Source of the DNA: Siphlonurus alternatus
Taxonomy: Eukaryota > Arthropoda > Insecta > Ephemeroptera > Siphlonuridae
NCBI GenBank assembly: GCA_949825025.1
Contig: OX463782.1
Location: 36,853,951 to 36,917,950, forward strand
DNA length: 64,000 nt
Reading direction: 5' to 3'
Position numbers and translations under genes: made by a program. The notes below the pieces were generated by a model, which saw only the letters and a program-made list of their open reading frames with translations, made no database searches and was not told the origin of the DNA. This document shows, piece after piece, positions 41,418 through 53,364 of the stretch (positions within the stretch are counted from its first letter, which is position 1; each line of letters opens with the position of its first letter).

Positions 41418-42072
41418 TATATCGTCCCTCGATCGTCCGCAATAGCAGCTATACTGCTACTATGATCTCGTTGCAATAATGAGCTATCTGCTATTTCAGG
41501 CTGAGCGCAATTATGAGCTGCATATTTTATATAGAGATTTATAATAAAGTTCATTGTTGCGCTTAACCTGAAACAGCAGATAGCTCATTATTGCAACGAG
41601 ATCATAGTAGACAGACAGCTCATTAATTATTATAATATAGACAGTTGGTAAGTGGCGTAGTGCGGTTGACCCGGTCTCGTCAGATCACCGAAGTCAAGCA
41701 ACGCCGAGCATGGTTAGTAGTTGGATGGGTGGCCATTTTCAACAAAAAACACGTTTTCCACCCAGGGGTAAATTGTTGCGCTTTTCCACCATGTGGTTCC
41801 CCTGGCTTTGGACCATTGCACTTCCGGTTCATTGACAAAAACTGTAGCGTCCATCCTGGCTGAGGTTTCCACGTTTACCTCAGTCGCAGGCAAATGCCGG
41901 GATGGCCGCCCCCGTTCCGAAAGAGCCCGCGAGACGCTAAGTTAGAGTTTCGGACAATTTCGGAAGGTTCGGGGTTTCAAACTTAGTGAGTAATTAGTAG
42001 GTGAAAAGTACGCAGTAAGGGTTTGATAAAATAATAATAACAATAATAATATAGACGAGGGACGATATTCTA
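41418..42072. mobile_element. Hairpin MITE family D split by a 5S-headed SINE
   Basis: The left end TATATCGTCCCTC and the right end GAGGGACGATAT belong to one hairpin element. The inner GCAATAATGAGCTATCTGCT / AGCAGATAGCTCATTATTGC arms are present. The SINE at 41643-42045 sits in its right arm. Confidence 0.8.
41643..42045 (+). mobile_element. 5S-rRNA-headed SINE with 11-bp target duplication
   Basis: The head GGTCTCGTCAGATCACCGAA and GGTTAGTAGTTGGATGGGTG is 5S-derived. The internal domain is CTGAGGTTTCCACG and CAAATGCCGGGATGG. The tail is ATAATAATAA-rich. ATAATATAGAC flanks both sides (41632-41642, 42046-42056). Confidence 0.88.
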
Positions 42073-42547
42073 AATTATAACGAATGATTCAATCTCAGTT
42101 ATTTTTCATGTTTCTAAATATATGACATCTCTAATAATCACTGAGGTCAACCAAAAGCGATAAGAGGATCGCAGAAAGTGTCGTGATTGGACAACCTATC
42201 CACAAGTGACCGGGAAACAAAGACTCAATTTGCTCGCTCCCTAATTGAGTCAAACCGCCGTGACGTCACCAGGATGTGGCGGCTCAACGTCATTCAATTC
42301 TGATTAATTTATCAAGACCACATGGACCTTATGTACTGGGAACATAAGGCTGTCTTTCGCAGAATCGCATCGCAGCGTATGATAAAAAAAATTAAAAACC
42401 TATACAATACGCGAGCACATGTATCGCATCGTATGACATCGTAATTAAGTTTCTCATATAGGTTCTAAATTTTTATCATACGAAGTCATACGATACGAAG
42501 ACAGTGTACGACTTCCCTTAAGGTCCCTAATTTTTTTACACGGAAGC
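42073..42547. other. Intron DNA with an imperfect inverted repeat at 42360-42505
   Basis: CGTATGATAAAAAAAATTAA and TTTTTATCATACGAAG, together with CGCATCGTATGA / TCATACGATACG, form a loose hairpin. Nothing else was recognised. Confidence 0.4.
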
Positions 42548-42855
42548 CTGTTTCAAGTAAAAATCATTAAGCTCCCTCCCTGGGGTAAATTCATTTCACT
42601 TTCCACCCAGTGCAGTGATGTACTTGTGTGTGGTTCATCCCCAGGCTTTGGACATCACTTTGGTTCATTGATAAAAAGTAGAAGTTTCTGTCCTGCTCCT
42701 GACTGAGGTTTTCCACGGTTCCCTCAGTCTCACTTCAGCGAATGTTGAGACGCGTAACAGGCCGAGGCCACCATCCGTTCCCTACCTTATCCCTACCCAT
42801 TACCTCACCACGAGCTGTAAGCTCTTAGGGGTGTATCCTTGTAAAAAAAATAAAA
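42548..42855 (+). mobile_element. 5'-truncated 5S-headed SINE
   Basis: It lacks the 5S head. It starts TTTCAAGTAAAAATCATTAA and continues with CTCCCTCCCTGGGGTAAATT, TGACTGAGGTTTTCCACGGT and GTATCCTTGTAAAAAAAA, as in the copy at 24590. Confidence 0.82.
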
Positions 42856-42954
42856 GGCTAAGATTTCTGAATGCTGCATGGATGTTATCCACAGAGAGGT
42901 AGTCATTTTCACGACCTAGATCGTGACATTTCCTACGGTATAAAGTGTACCCAC

Positions 42955-43137
42955 TTGCTCTGAGATTCCGTCTACCCAGGTGTGTGCTTCGTTCTTAGCC
43001 TCGCCATTGTTGCCAGCGCGCGGCAGGTGGGGGTGTGGCGAGCGCGGGAAGGAAGAGCCCACGAACTCGAACTGTCCCTCCCATAGGTCCAGTTCCAGGT
43101 CCGGCTCCGAGCCATCTTCGTCCTCCTCGCCGCTCAT
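42955..43137 (-). CDS. nuf: Probable alternative first coding exon of the Rab11-FIP gene
   Basis: An ATG at 43137 opens 61 codons beginning MSGEEDEDGSEPDLELDLWE and ending GISEQ, directly before a GTGGGT donor in phase 0. That phase matches the exon at 21875-21772, which starts in phase 0, so a short 346-residue isoform would result. The peptide is acidic and then Pro/Gly/Asn-rich. Upstream sequence is CpG-rich and I saw no convincing splice acceptor, which favours an alternative promoter over a cassette exon. Short isoforms lacking the N-terminal region are known in this family. The exon could also belong to an unrelated transcript. Confidence 0.65.
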
Positions 43138-43700
43138 CGCACCATCCTCCCGAGAGAACGCCGTCACGAGGCTCAACTACTCAACTTATTGGTGTTCACT
43201 TGCATCTGTTCAACTTGAAGCTTTGTCTGATTTCCTTGCAGCTTGGTGCTCAATCTCAACTGCACAACTTACACGATGCTCACTGACACTGCTCAACATA
43301 ATATTCACTGACACTGCTCAACTTGTGGTGCTCAAACTCAACTACTTAACTTGCACGGTACGTGCTCACGTCTCAACTGCATAACTTGCGTATTCACTGA
43401 CAACTATACTCAACTTGCAGCTCACTCAACTCGATTCAGCCTCGCACAGCTCACAATCACGAGCACACACACTTGCTTGACGACGGAGCTCATTTCTCTG
43501 CGGCTCTCTCGCCGCTACTGATCTCATCTTCTTCCCGCCTCTATATTCGCAGTCACCATCACGTCGCTCTCGTGTCCTCGTCTGCAAAGCTCCACGTGCG
43601 GCTTGCGGTCTGCGGAGAACGCGCCGCCCTCGTCAGATCACGGGAGAAATTCACGTTAAAAGACGAAGAGACGAGACGCGATTTTTAATGACGTGACGTC
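43138..43700 (-). promoter_or_regulatory. CpG-rich candidate promoter and 5' UTR of the short Rab11-FIP isoform
   Basis: The stretch directly 5' of the ATG at 43137 is GC/CpG-rich (especially 43480-43690) in an AT-rich region. It contains many short CTCAACT-type direct repeats (43165-43440) and no long minus-strand reading frame. A TGACGTCA-like site (tgacgtcatcgc) lies at about 43694. The promoter call is inferred from position and composition only. Confidence 0.4.
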
Positions 43701-43959
43701 ATCGCCTCAACTGGTGACTTACAACAACGTAGGGCGGGGTTAGTAGGAGGGTATTTCAAGCGCGATCCCCGACCAGATACACTGAGTCAACACATGTGGG
43801 CCAGCAGCCGGGTTAAATTAGATCTTGACAACATGCACTATATACAACACGGAAGTCTATTATACAGTCAGGAGCAATTTTGGTGTCTTCACAATAACAG
43901 CTGATTCAGAACCGTGACGTCATAGTCGGAACACAGACACACCGGTATAACGTTGATAA

Positions 43960-44145
43960 GCTGGGGCACCGGCAGAACTGAACAAAGTCCCGGTAAAATC
44001 CACTGTGACACCGGCAGACAAGACACCGGCAGCACTGGACACCTGTAAATAGTATCTGCTGAGAGACCGGCAGCACTAGTAGTCCCGGTAAAATCCACAG
44101 ACACCGGTAGCCGACGAGAGCCCGGCAGCACTGCACGCTAAGTAG
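43960..44145. repeat. Tandem repeat with CCGGCAG units
   Basis: Two degenerate units share CACCGGCAG(A/C)ACT, AGTCCCGGTAAAATCCAC and GACACCGG. They are GC-rich and non-coding. Confidence 0.6.
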
Positions 44146-45584
44146 CTTGGCAAGCACTGAAACATCCGGCGTGGAAGATGAACGGCGGCGGCTTGCAGAT
44201 AAGATAAGAAGTCACTATCGCCTAGCAGCGTCCATCATGTCTCTGTCACCACAACATACTGCATGGCCTCGCGGGTAATAGGATTGCCACGGCCGACTGC
44301 GCTGCCAAATGTAATTCCGGCGACGGTCGCTCGCTGCGACATTGCAAACTCGACCTTACGAACAAGGGCGGCGTTGTGGGGCGTCAAGCCTTACAGCGGC
44401 CCACGCCCTCTGTGTACAACGCCGGGGTATGCAGAGTAGGGGGCATGACACACTTGCACTCATTTAATTATATCAAACGTCCCGTAATGGAAAAATGCAA
44501 CGATTTACCTTTGGCTGAGAGAATTTGTGTCTTCTTCTTGATTTGTTTTTGAGAATAGACCCAATTCAGCCATACACCCAGGCACTTGATGATTTTCGTA
44601 GACTCTCATCACCCAAATTCTAATCACACCACCTTGACTTGGGTGATATGATGACAACGCACCACACCACGCGTGTTTTGACACGAATATCACCCATCCT
44701 CAAGCATACACGCACTGTCAGTTGGGGCAGGTCATGTGTCACACAAAGACCACGCCCCCCTTGCGTGCCGCCGGAGGTTGCATGTCCGACCAGAGACGAC
44801 GAGCACAATAAGTGACGTTACCGACAACAAGCTGTTCAAAATACGAGCTTTTCGTTTTTGGCCTACGACTTGTAGACGGCGCTCTGATTGCCTACAACTC
44901 AGCTTGTGCAAAGTCGTGGTTGTGCCTTTAGTTTTACCCTGGTCAAGAAAATTCAGCGCAAGCTGAAAAAAAATGCATTGCTTGGATTGACGAATCTAAA
45001 ATTTTAACTCAGCGCGAGCCGAACTTTTTAACGACTTGTAATTTGCGACTTTCGAAAGCTTATATTTTAGCGTTTCGAGCTAATTGCGAGACGATTTCCT
45101 TACACAGATTTGTCTTGATAGTGACTTAACAAATATGGATGCGTGCTGGACGAATGGTCGAAAATATTTCTGATGGGGGTCTGCAGCGAAGAAGGCGGGG
45201 TCTAAGGTGACGCCGCACAAACTTCTTCTAATAATAAAACATCAAAAAGGTAAAACAAAGTGTCAACATGTGCAGGGAGCGCTTGAGGCATCTCTAGATG
45301 TAATTGATATCGCTGGAAACGTCCGAATTGCAGACGAGCTGAAGAAGTGGCGTTCTGACAACAGTCGCGTATTTATAGCAACATGTCAAAACAATCGTCG
45401 GAGCCAAGTCGCCGCGAATATCTCAATTCTTCAAAGTCAAACTGAGAAATCGTTCCATGCTGATGAAATAACCTTTGATATGGAGACCTAATAAGTGAAG
45501 TCAGTATAACTTGAGTGTCATATGAACCTTATATTTTTTTTAATTCACTTTAACCCTGTTTTTATAGGGTATTGCTCACAAGTA
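44146..45584. other. Rab11-FIP intron, nothing recognised
   Basis: It is moderately GC-rich. A 94-codon open frame at 45207-45491 has no recognised relatives and no supporting context. Confidence 0.3.
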
Positions 45585-45840
45585 CCGGGCGGCCATATGA
45601 AATATTCCCTAAGATGGCAATTCATCCCAGCCTGGTTGAAACTGAGGAAACCATGAAAACTTCAGTCAGGATCATGGTCGGTAATTGATGGAGGATGTCA
45701 TCAATCACCTCCCGGATGCACGAGTGGGTATTCTTTAGCAACCGCCACTTGTAAAAAGTTTGGCGGTGCCTGGGATCGAACTCACGACCATCCGATTACG
45801 AATTAGAACCGTATATATCCCACTGCGTCAAGTGCACACT
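45585..45840 (-). mobile_element. tRNA-headed SINE, minus orientation, 3'-truncated
   Basis: Read on the minus strand it has GCAGTGGGATATATACGGTT, a B box GGTCGTGAGTTCGATCC, TGAAGTTTTCATGGTTTCCT and a GGGATGAATTGCC end. It is the same family as 23693-24092. Confidence 0.8.
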
Positions 45841-45923
45841 AAGTTTTAACATTGATATAAAATGACGCAGCAGTGTTACTTGATGTATACCTAAGAACAA
45901 AAAATGTACACCTATATAGGCAC

Positions 45924-46064
45924 CAATGACGTCACACCTGACCTAAAAATGATGACGTCAGACACCTGAACGATGACGTCACATCTGATCTGATAACGTC
46001 ACATCTGACCTAATGACGTCACTCTGGACACCGATGACGTCACACCTGATGACGTCACACGTAC
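45924..46064. promoter_or_regulatory. Cluster of six TGACGTCA palindromes beside exon 6
   Basis: TGACGTCA occurs near 45928, 45954, 45974, 46015, 46034 and 46049, with ACCTGA/CATCTGA spacers, ending at the donor of Rab11-FIP exon 6. TGACGTCA is the CRE/ATF consensus. It could equally be a simple minisatellite. Confidence 0.55.
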
Positions 46065-46185
46065 CTTGCGGTTAAGTCCCATAACGTCTTCCTCAAGAGA
46101 CGCGTCCGAGCAGTACATGTCGTCCGGGTCCCCGCAGTTCGAGCTCCGGCCGCTCGAGTTGAAACTGGCGCTGCGGTAGAGTGGG
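46065..46185 (-). CDS. nuf: Rab11-FIP internal exon 6, conserved ASFNSSGRSSN block
   Basis: This 121-bp exon (TTGCAG acceptor, GTACGT donor) encodes SPLYRSASFNSSGRSSN, then an Asp-rich patch and DASLEEDVMGLNRK, ending in phase 0. The first and last motifs are recognisable in insect nuf and vertebrate Rab11FIP3/4, just before the coiled coil starts. The phase-0 end means the following exon (21875-21772) can also be joined to the alternative first exon 42955-43137. A run of TGACGTCA motifs sits immediately 3' of the donor. Confidence 0.88.
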
Positions 46186-46495
46186 CTGCAACACGCGACA
46201 TGAACGTTAGCATCAATCAAAATTACGAAATTGATAATTATAGTGGACCTGCATATTCCCTCAATGCTTTTGATGTGAAGTTTTTGCATTAAAAAATTTA
46301 AGCCTTGCCACGCGGCTCATGTGGCACGCATATGTTGTGTGACGCACGCGGATAATAAAAAAAATTAGTCACAAAAAATATTTAGATTTGGTAACATTTC
46401 ATCTGCCATGCATGGATTTAACTTCAGTAAAAAATGGGAGGATGTGTACATCTCTGACAATTATTAGTTACATCACACCATGCAAGGCAAATATA

Positions 46496-47093
46496 TCATA
46501 TATCCCTCGTCCGGAAAAACGATCGAGCTATCTGCCTATACCAAAATTTTGTTACAGTTAATTCTGCTATTTCAGGTGAGCGCAACAACAATAATGAAGT
46601 CAATAAACTTTATGTTATATACCTTTAAATCTAAAACTCAAAATGGACATCCTGCATGCATGGAATTTTTTATTGCAAAAATCAATGGAGGGTGCATAGT
46701 TCTACTATTCTGTTTTTTTTTTTTTTTTTTTTTTTTTTCTTCTTCTTTTCGCCCCAGAACTATTTTTAAATAATTATTGAAAGTGCGCCCCCAGGAGGCG
46801 TCAATAGGCATCTAGTCCCTAATCTTTTTATCCATTTTATCCATGCAGAGTCTGACTGCCCTGCGCAACCGAACTTTCAACAATTACATTAATTATTTAT
46901 AAAAATTTAAATAATAATCGGATTAAAAAAAAAAAAAAAAGCGAAAATATTCAGAGTAACATAATTTGGTACTCTCTGTTCATTTTTTAATAAAAAAAAA
47001 TCATTGTTCAATGCGCTCACCTAATATATTAGATAGCTCATTGTAACAAAATCTTGATATTATAGACAGATAATTATTGCAGACGAGGGACGA
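46496..47093. mobile_element. Hairpin MITE family D with a family A-like element nested inside
   Basis: The outer ends are ATATATCCCTCGTCC and GACGAGGGACGATAG. Inner family D arms are GAGCTATCTGCCTATACC and TAGATAGCTCATTGTAAC. The insert at about 46645-47005 has ATTGCAAAAATCAATGGAGG GTGC and AACTATTTTTAAATAATTAT. Confidence 0.7.
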
Positions 47094-47143
47094 TAGAGCT
47101 GGATATATAACAGCAAATTTAAATTCCTCCAGAAGTTACTCAC

Positions 47144-47182
47144 CTAGGCAATGCATTCGAGCCCGCGATGCGCTTGCTGGCG
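47144..47182 (-). CDS. nuf: Rab11-FIP internal exon 5 (microexon, 39 bp)
   Basis: This tiny exon (TTGCAG acceptor, GTGAGT donor) encodes H/ASKRIAGSNALP and links SFR- of exon 4 to -SPLYRSASF of exon 6 without a frame break. It is recognised only because both neighbours demand its phases (2 in, 2 out). A nested MITE cluster ends about 50 bp downstream of the donor. Confidence 0.75.
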   Translation of the reverse strand, partial: RQQAHRGLECIA

Positions 47183-47962
47183 CTGCAACAAAACACAGAC
47201 GGAGGTTAGACAGGAATGCAGCCACGCCCCCTCGATGGGTACATAATTTAGTCATCATAGACTCAAGAGCCTCGAGGTCCCCGAGATTTTATAACAACGC
47301 AGAGGCGGGCCCGAGAACCCACATATAAGAGCACGGGTCAGCCCCACACGTTTTGTTTTCATGGCTCCGTGACACACTTCACCACTGCCGCGGGCGCTCC
47401 CCTCACGGGCTATCGTCTTTCGTGTCCAGAAAAATGGAGAACACCTTGGTATAATTTCTATGCAGGAAAAAAATATCGGACAACGTAACAATTAAATCAG
47501 AAACGTTAGAAAAGTTGGAATTTTTTCTCATATTAACCATTAAAGCTATAAATTAAAACATCTCCTATCATACCTCCCAACATAGGGGTGTTTTGATGAT
47601 GAATTTTCCCTCTAAAATATTTCTGCAATATATATATATATATATATATATAAAATCAATTTCGATATAGCAATATAGATTTGGATAGGACACCGCAAAA
47701 TCAGCTGACTTGAAGCCTCGTGGTGTGAACTAAACTGCAGCGGTAATCCAAATCGCGAGCTTCCTCTTTCACAGAGGAAGGTCATCATAAGCGGAGGTCC
47801 AGCGCAGGAAGTGACTGGTGAGCACCAGTGAGCACCACGGGAGATTTGGTGCCGAGTTGTAAAGAGATACACACCGCGAGTACATATCCCAGTAAATAAA
47901 TATACAGTAGGTAGTAGTAAAAATTTATTAATAAAAATTTAATAATAATTCCATCAATTTGC
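47183..47962. other. Rab11-FIP intron with (TA)n at 47630-47652
   Basis: A CpG-richer part at 47200-47420 is followed by AT-rich DNA. No exon or repeat family was identified. Confidence 0.35.
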
Positions 47963-48236
47963 AGGCTAGAACTTTGTAATAAAGGACTCCTCGCAATGTG
48001 TATTAGATTACCACTTTGTGTAAAAGAAATTACAAATTACAGGGATTTTAAAAATTCTGTGAAACTGTTACTCAATGATTGTGGTTTTCATACTGTTAGT
48101 TCTTATTTACAGTTTTAGTTCTAATAAACAAATTTTTTGACGTGTCTAACCTTCATATTCAAAGTGCCGGCATTAATATCAATGTTTGTATTTGTATATG
48201 AGGAATTTGACGAATAAACCATTTGAATTTGAATTA
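47963..48236 (+). mobile_element. 3' end of a LINE (non-LTR retrotransposon)
   Basis: An open frame reads LELCNKGLLAMCIRLPLCVK and then NYRDFKNSVKLLLNDCGFHT, stopping at TAG. A short 3' UTR follows, ending GACGAATAAACCATTTGAAT TTGAATT. This matches the C-terminus and (TTGAA)n-like tail of insect non-LTR elements. It is 5'-truncated. Confidence 0.65.
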
Positions 48237-49039
48237 GTGTATGATCAGAGGTCTCATAGTCTGTACTTTTTATATACATGGCATTTAAAATGTTATAATA
48301 ATTAATTAATTAATACTAATTATCGATAATTATTAATTAGAAGTTAAATAAAAAAGTAAAAGAAAAATGCAAATATTAAAGAATTGTTTGAGGATGTAAC
48401 AAATTTTAAAATAAGTCATAACTCAGCAGGCGAATTCTTGAGTAATTTTATTTTCATAGCAAATAAGATTCTAAAGTAGCTTCAATGAATTGTCTGTCGC
48501 AGAGATGAAGGAAATTAATGCTTCATGTATGAGGTTGACCATGCTCACATGCGTGATCATTGCGCGCTCAACTTGACAATGTTTTGTATCAAACCTCACG
48601 CCCAGGTAATTCCAATCCAATCAAGGCCTCGTACGAACCCCACTACAGTCAAATTAATTTAATATTCCCGAAGGAAGTAGCCGGAAGTGTAAATTAAGTT
48701 TCTGGTCTTTCTATTCATATTTCAGTGTTACAATTTCACACATAGGTCAGTACTTCTATACTTCAAACCACTCTGTAAAGTTTCAAAACTGAATTACAAA
48801 CAGAAGATCTGCAAACTTCACACTTCCGGCTACTTCCGGAGGGAATATATTGTAATTTTGACTGCATGTGACATTGGCCCCCTCCCTCCCCGGTGCTTGC
48901 AAGCGAAGTTTGTAGTTCCATCACGCGTGTAACATGGAGTGCACTTCCTCCCAGTACGTTCAACCGCGTGTGGACATTCCGTGTACAATTAACACCACAA
49001 GTAATTTCCCTCTCCGTTATCACCCTCCCGTACTGAATA
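48237..49039. other. Rab11-FIP intron with a short inverted repeat
   Basis: CGGAAGTGTAAATTAAGTTT-type sequence near 48672 and ACTTCCGGCTACTTCCGG near 48820 form a loose inverted pair. Nothing else was recognised. Confidence 0.35.
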
Positions 49040-49351
49040 AAGGATTGACCTCAATTGATTCAGATCTCCGAATCGGCCCCCTTGAATGCAACAAGATTTA
49101 CAGGCGACTTTATAAACTCACCACGCAAATTTTAAAGTATAATAGGGACCCAGCTTTGCGAACATTGAGATATATATGTTTAAAATGGAGCCTTATGGAC
49201 GGAAACCAAAAATGGAGTTGTTGTGAGAAAACCACCCCTTGAATTCGGTCGAACAATAAGCGATTAACATTCAGGATTTTCTCGATTTTTTAAAATTTGA
49301 TTTCATTCCAGAAATTTTCAATACAACACCGAAGTTACTGAGATTAATCAT
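49040..49351. mobile_element. Family E MITE, diverged copy
   Basis: GATTGACCTCAATTGATTCA at the left, AGTTACTGAGATTAATC at the right, and the interior CAACAAGATTTACAGGCGAC and GAGAAAACCACCCCTTGAAT match 22568-22826. Confidence 0.65.
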
Positions 49352-51432
49352 TTATAATAACCAAATAAACTTACGAATTAAAGAATAGTTGCGTGGTCAT
49401 AAAAGCTTGAAACATATCTCCCGATCAAAAAGTTCTGTATATTTCGTCTCACTGCACTCTGAGTCCAATGTTTATAATATCGATTTGTTGAAGGTGTTTG
49501 TATCGACTCCAACTTATCTGAAAGGTGACCGCACAAAAATCCATTTGCGGGCCTGTGGTCACAAGATACGTGCCTACATAAAATAATAGAGAACCAATTT
49601 ACTTTGTTTGTTCGCAGCAAAGTGAAGTGGTTCCGTCACGCAATATCATTATGCACTAATTTAATTTTATAGCGTGGGACCACTGCGGCTTGTATTGAAA
49701 TAATGTAAACAATGCTTCTAACAACACTGTTGGTAAATCACATGCATGAGAATGGAGCCTTTCAACAAATATTGACAGTTCACAAGACGTTATATTATCT
49801 TAAAACGTGTGATGATTGATTTTATGATTGCCTGATCGAATAACAAAAAGAAAACAATTGAAGGTGCGAAGTGACGTCACGTGACCCGCCGTCACCACGT
49901 GACGTCATCACTCTCTCGTACGGTGAACACCTTCCTTAATGTTGGAATGTATCGCACCTGGAGTCCTTTTGTTTTCTATACCTCCTATTGATTTACATTT
50001 TGTATTGCAATCTCTGCGGGTCATTCGATGACCAGATCACTATAGTTATATATATGATGGAGGCTCTAGTTGAAAAATTACGTCTTTAACTCATCCTTTA
50101 CACGTCTAAACCTAATCTTTTTACTTCTAAAACACATCTTATACGCTCAAAGTGAGGATGAAATGAAGACAATATTTCTAACATTTTATGCTCATGCTAT
50201 ATATAGAAGAGGAAAAAATATGCATATGTAATCTCGTCTTTTTTCCCTATTTTTTCCTCTAAAATGGTGCAAAATAAGAGGAGAAAAGACGAGAGGAGAG
50301 TTTAATAACGAAGAAAATATGAAATTTATTTCTAATTGGGGGGTCATTGCGTTGGCAGCAGCTAGCCGGGAGGTGCATGAAGTTATATCAGTCGGGAAGG
50401 AATGATAGTCCCAGCTGATCATCTCCTGCATCACGTAACTGTCATCACAACAATGACCTACCATATCAGTGACAACAATAGGTCACCAAGAGGTGGATTG
50501 GAAAATAATACGATAAAGTTCAAATTGTACAGCTGCGGACAAAATTTTCGTTACCCCTCATTTAAGTACGGTGTGTCAGCTCATCATGCATGCTTGGTGA
50601 ACCTCTATTTCTCGATATGTTCAATTTCTGTGTTTTCAAGTGTACATTTCAAGCTCTCATACGTGTAGTCATACACGCACGCCTACACCTCACTTTGCTT
50701 TGGTACTCCGAGGTATGACGGAGACTAACAAGGCTGCAAAACGACATTTTATGGTTTATTGAGTGTACACTGTATAGTATCACAAATAAATTATGACCCT
50801 CAAGCTGGTAGATCACAATGTTTTCACGTCTTCAGTTTTTAAGTGCACTTTATGGAAAAAATAATGTGACAAAAATAATAAAAAAACAATCGAAGTGCTG
50901 CATCATGGGAGAATGTTTAGCAACTTTGCGGGGGCATACAAACGAAAGTTGATACGAGTGATAACAAAGCAGAATGAAATCTATGCACATTTTTTCCTCT
51001 GTGATCCAATATCGTACATAAATCGAGATGAATCGTTTAACAACGGCCCCGCCTTTATAGCCAACAGCACACGGATAGTACCAAGTAAAAAAGAAACATA
51101 CTCAACATATGAATCACATTAGTGTAGGATGAAAAACGAGAGAGGTCGATGCAGATTTCTAGGAAATATGCAGACAAAAAAAGACTGTGGAATGACATGC
51201 ATCATTCAGGATGCCAACAAATTTTGTAACGTGACCTTTCGTTAACCTCGATATTTTGAAAAGCATTCCACCAGATATTATCAAAACTGCCACATTTAAC
51301 TTTAAATTTAATAAACAAAAGAATTACACTTGATATCAGCGGAACGTCACTCTCATGCTGACAGTGTAGCACCAATATATATAAATGCACTCGGAGAACA
51401 TGTGGCATGCACGGAGAAATTTGTGAAAGGTT
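49352..51432. other. Rab11-FIP intron, nothing recognised
   Basis: It includes a GTGACGTCACGTGACCCGCC segment at 49871. No exon, RNA gene or repeat family was identified. Confidence 0.35.
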
Positions 51433-51594
51433 TATATTTCCGATCCAGGGGGTGCTGGCTGTAGCCCCCTTCGAAATTTTGAATTTAACATGGACAATAT
51501 AGGCATTTCTCCCTCTCAATTTTTGTTTAACATTGCATGGCCTTATGGAGACAGCATCCCCCGAAAATTTGGTTCTGGACCCGCGCCTGAGTGC
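51433..51594. mobile_element. hAT-type MITE, copy with eroded left end
   Basis: CCGATCCAGGGGGTGCTG, GAATTTAACATGGACAATAT and AGGCATTTCTCCC lead to TTCTGGACCCGCGCCTG. Confidence 0.72.
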
Positions 51595-52552
51595 AGCGCT
51601 ACACTCTGAGGACGTGCAGGCGCGGATAAATTTGGGCAAGGTCATTATCGATTCCGAACATGATGGAAACGTTAACGTTAGGGCCAGCTTGGAGAGATAG
51701 CCTGCCGTCTGTCACTAGATAAGGTCGAGTCTCCCACGCCACCCAATGAGTCACCAGTGACGTCACTCGGCTCCCACACTCCCGCTAGGTCCACATCACC
51801 ACGTTGTAGCATAGGAAAACGGACCTTAGCAGTCGCCTCTTACTTTTACCTTGCGTAATGTGTGGGAATGCAGGTGAGGTCACTGCAGCTGCTGTGGTAT
51901 AACCACGCAGTTCATAAGGTCCATTTTACCACGTTTTTTAACACGGGAAAAATGCATTACGTCTTTTAGCAAGGAGCCTTGCTAGTACAAAGCCTCATTG
52001 AAATGGGACGTATTAGCACTTTGTAATAGTAGAAGTGACGCAATTCAGTCAGTTCCTCTTTCGATATTAAACGAAGTTATTGTTATTGAATCAAAATTTA
52101 GTTCCTCGCGAAATTGACATCATTTCGACACCACTTTCCAAATTAAGAGGTCACAAAAAAATTCAGGTTTGTCCGGTTTGAAGCTGCAGTTACCTCATAG
52201 AGAGGGTCAGGTTACATTTGTCAGCCAGTTTGTCGTCAAAACAAACACTGTCACATCAGCGACACATTAGACAGAAAAATTATGTTCCAAGCAAAATGAA
52301 TTATAATTACGTTGCAGTTATGATGTATGTCAATAAAAATTGCAGACGATAGCATGGACTTTGTACTATATCGTTCATATAACCTCTGATAAAATGTAGA
52401 TACGAACTTTCCGAGCGTATATATATAAGGAGGGTCGCACATCTGCCTTTTCGTATCGCATCGTAAAATGAGAAAAATTTAGACACGTGGTTCTAAATGA
52501 GAAACATTCGATTGCATGCAATACCAACAACGAAAGCGGAGATTTACGAATC
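51595..52552. other. Rab11-FIP intron, nothing recognised
   Basis: A GC-richer patch is present at 51660-51830. No gene or repeat was identified. Confidence 0.3.
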
Positions 52553-52907
52553 GTTTAAGGCAGAGATAATACGGATCAGCTGACCCAATGCTAAAAAAAT
52601 CCCATTCATGAAAGTTATGAAAACGAATATCAGTAGCTAAAATATCATGCAGGTATACAAATACGAACTAGTTTTTGAGTTATGAATTTTCAAAGATGAC
52701 TTCTTAAACATGGAGAACTGGAACTTCCGTGTTAAATTAGTCAACTTTAAAAATTCATAACTCGAAAACTAGTTCCATTTTGTATATACCTGATATTTTA
52801 CCTACTGATAGGGGATGTAGAGGAGAATATTTTAAATTTTTTTTTTCATAATTTTCATGAAAGGGATGTTTTTAGTATTGGGTCAGCTGATCCGTGTTAC
52901 CTAAAGA
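52553..52907. mobile_element. Hairpin MITE, family C relative
   Basis: The arms ACGGATCAGCTGACCCAATG and its complement are at the ends. Inner arms AAACTAGTTTTTGAGTTATG-type and ATCAGGTATA resemble 13231-13594. Confidence 0.8.
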
Positions 52908-53364
52908 GGGTTTTGAGAGTGACAAATTTTAAACACTTTGCGAGCCACCGTGGCGTAGCCACATTTGCCGCGTGAATTTAATTATTATTACACCTACACC
53001 TACGCATACACCTGATCGCGTACTTTCTTAATATTTTTATCGCTACGAAATCATTCGAATCTGTGTGAGACAGCCCTAAAAACGCACTTGCCTTGATGCA
53101 CTTCACTTGCGACTCTCACATGGTAATTCAACACTCGATCACACCGGTTATTACGAATTGGCAGAGCGACCGTCCCCGCTGCTCGCCGCCGTTCGACTGA
53201 CGAGTGTTTACCGCGCGGTCACCGTCTCCTAGCAACCTGAGCCCCCACCTGACTTCCATATCTGAACGTTAAGTACACGCTGTGGACTCACCGAGAATTA
53301 TCTTGTCCCACAAAAACACCGATATCCCATTTTCTACCACAGTGAGTGAAGCTTGTAAAAAAAA

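Noticed and set aside
43889..44157. Cys/Leu-rich minus-strand frames
   Set aside because: They are produced by the CCGGCAG tandem repeat.
45207..45491. 94-codon open frame on plus
   Set aside because: No recognised motif, no splice or promoter context, and length within chance expectation.
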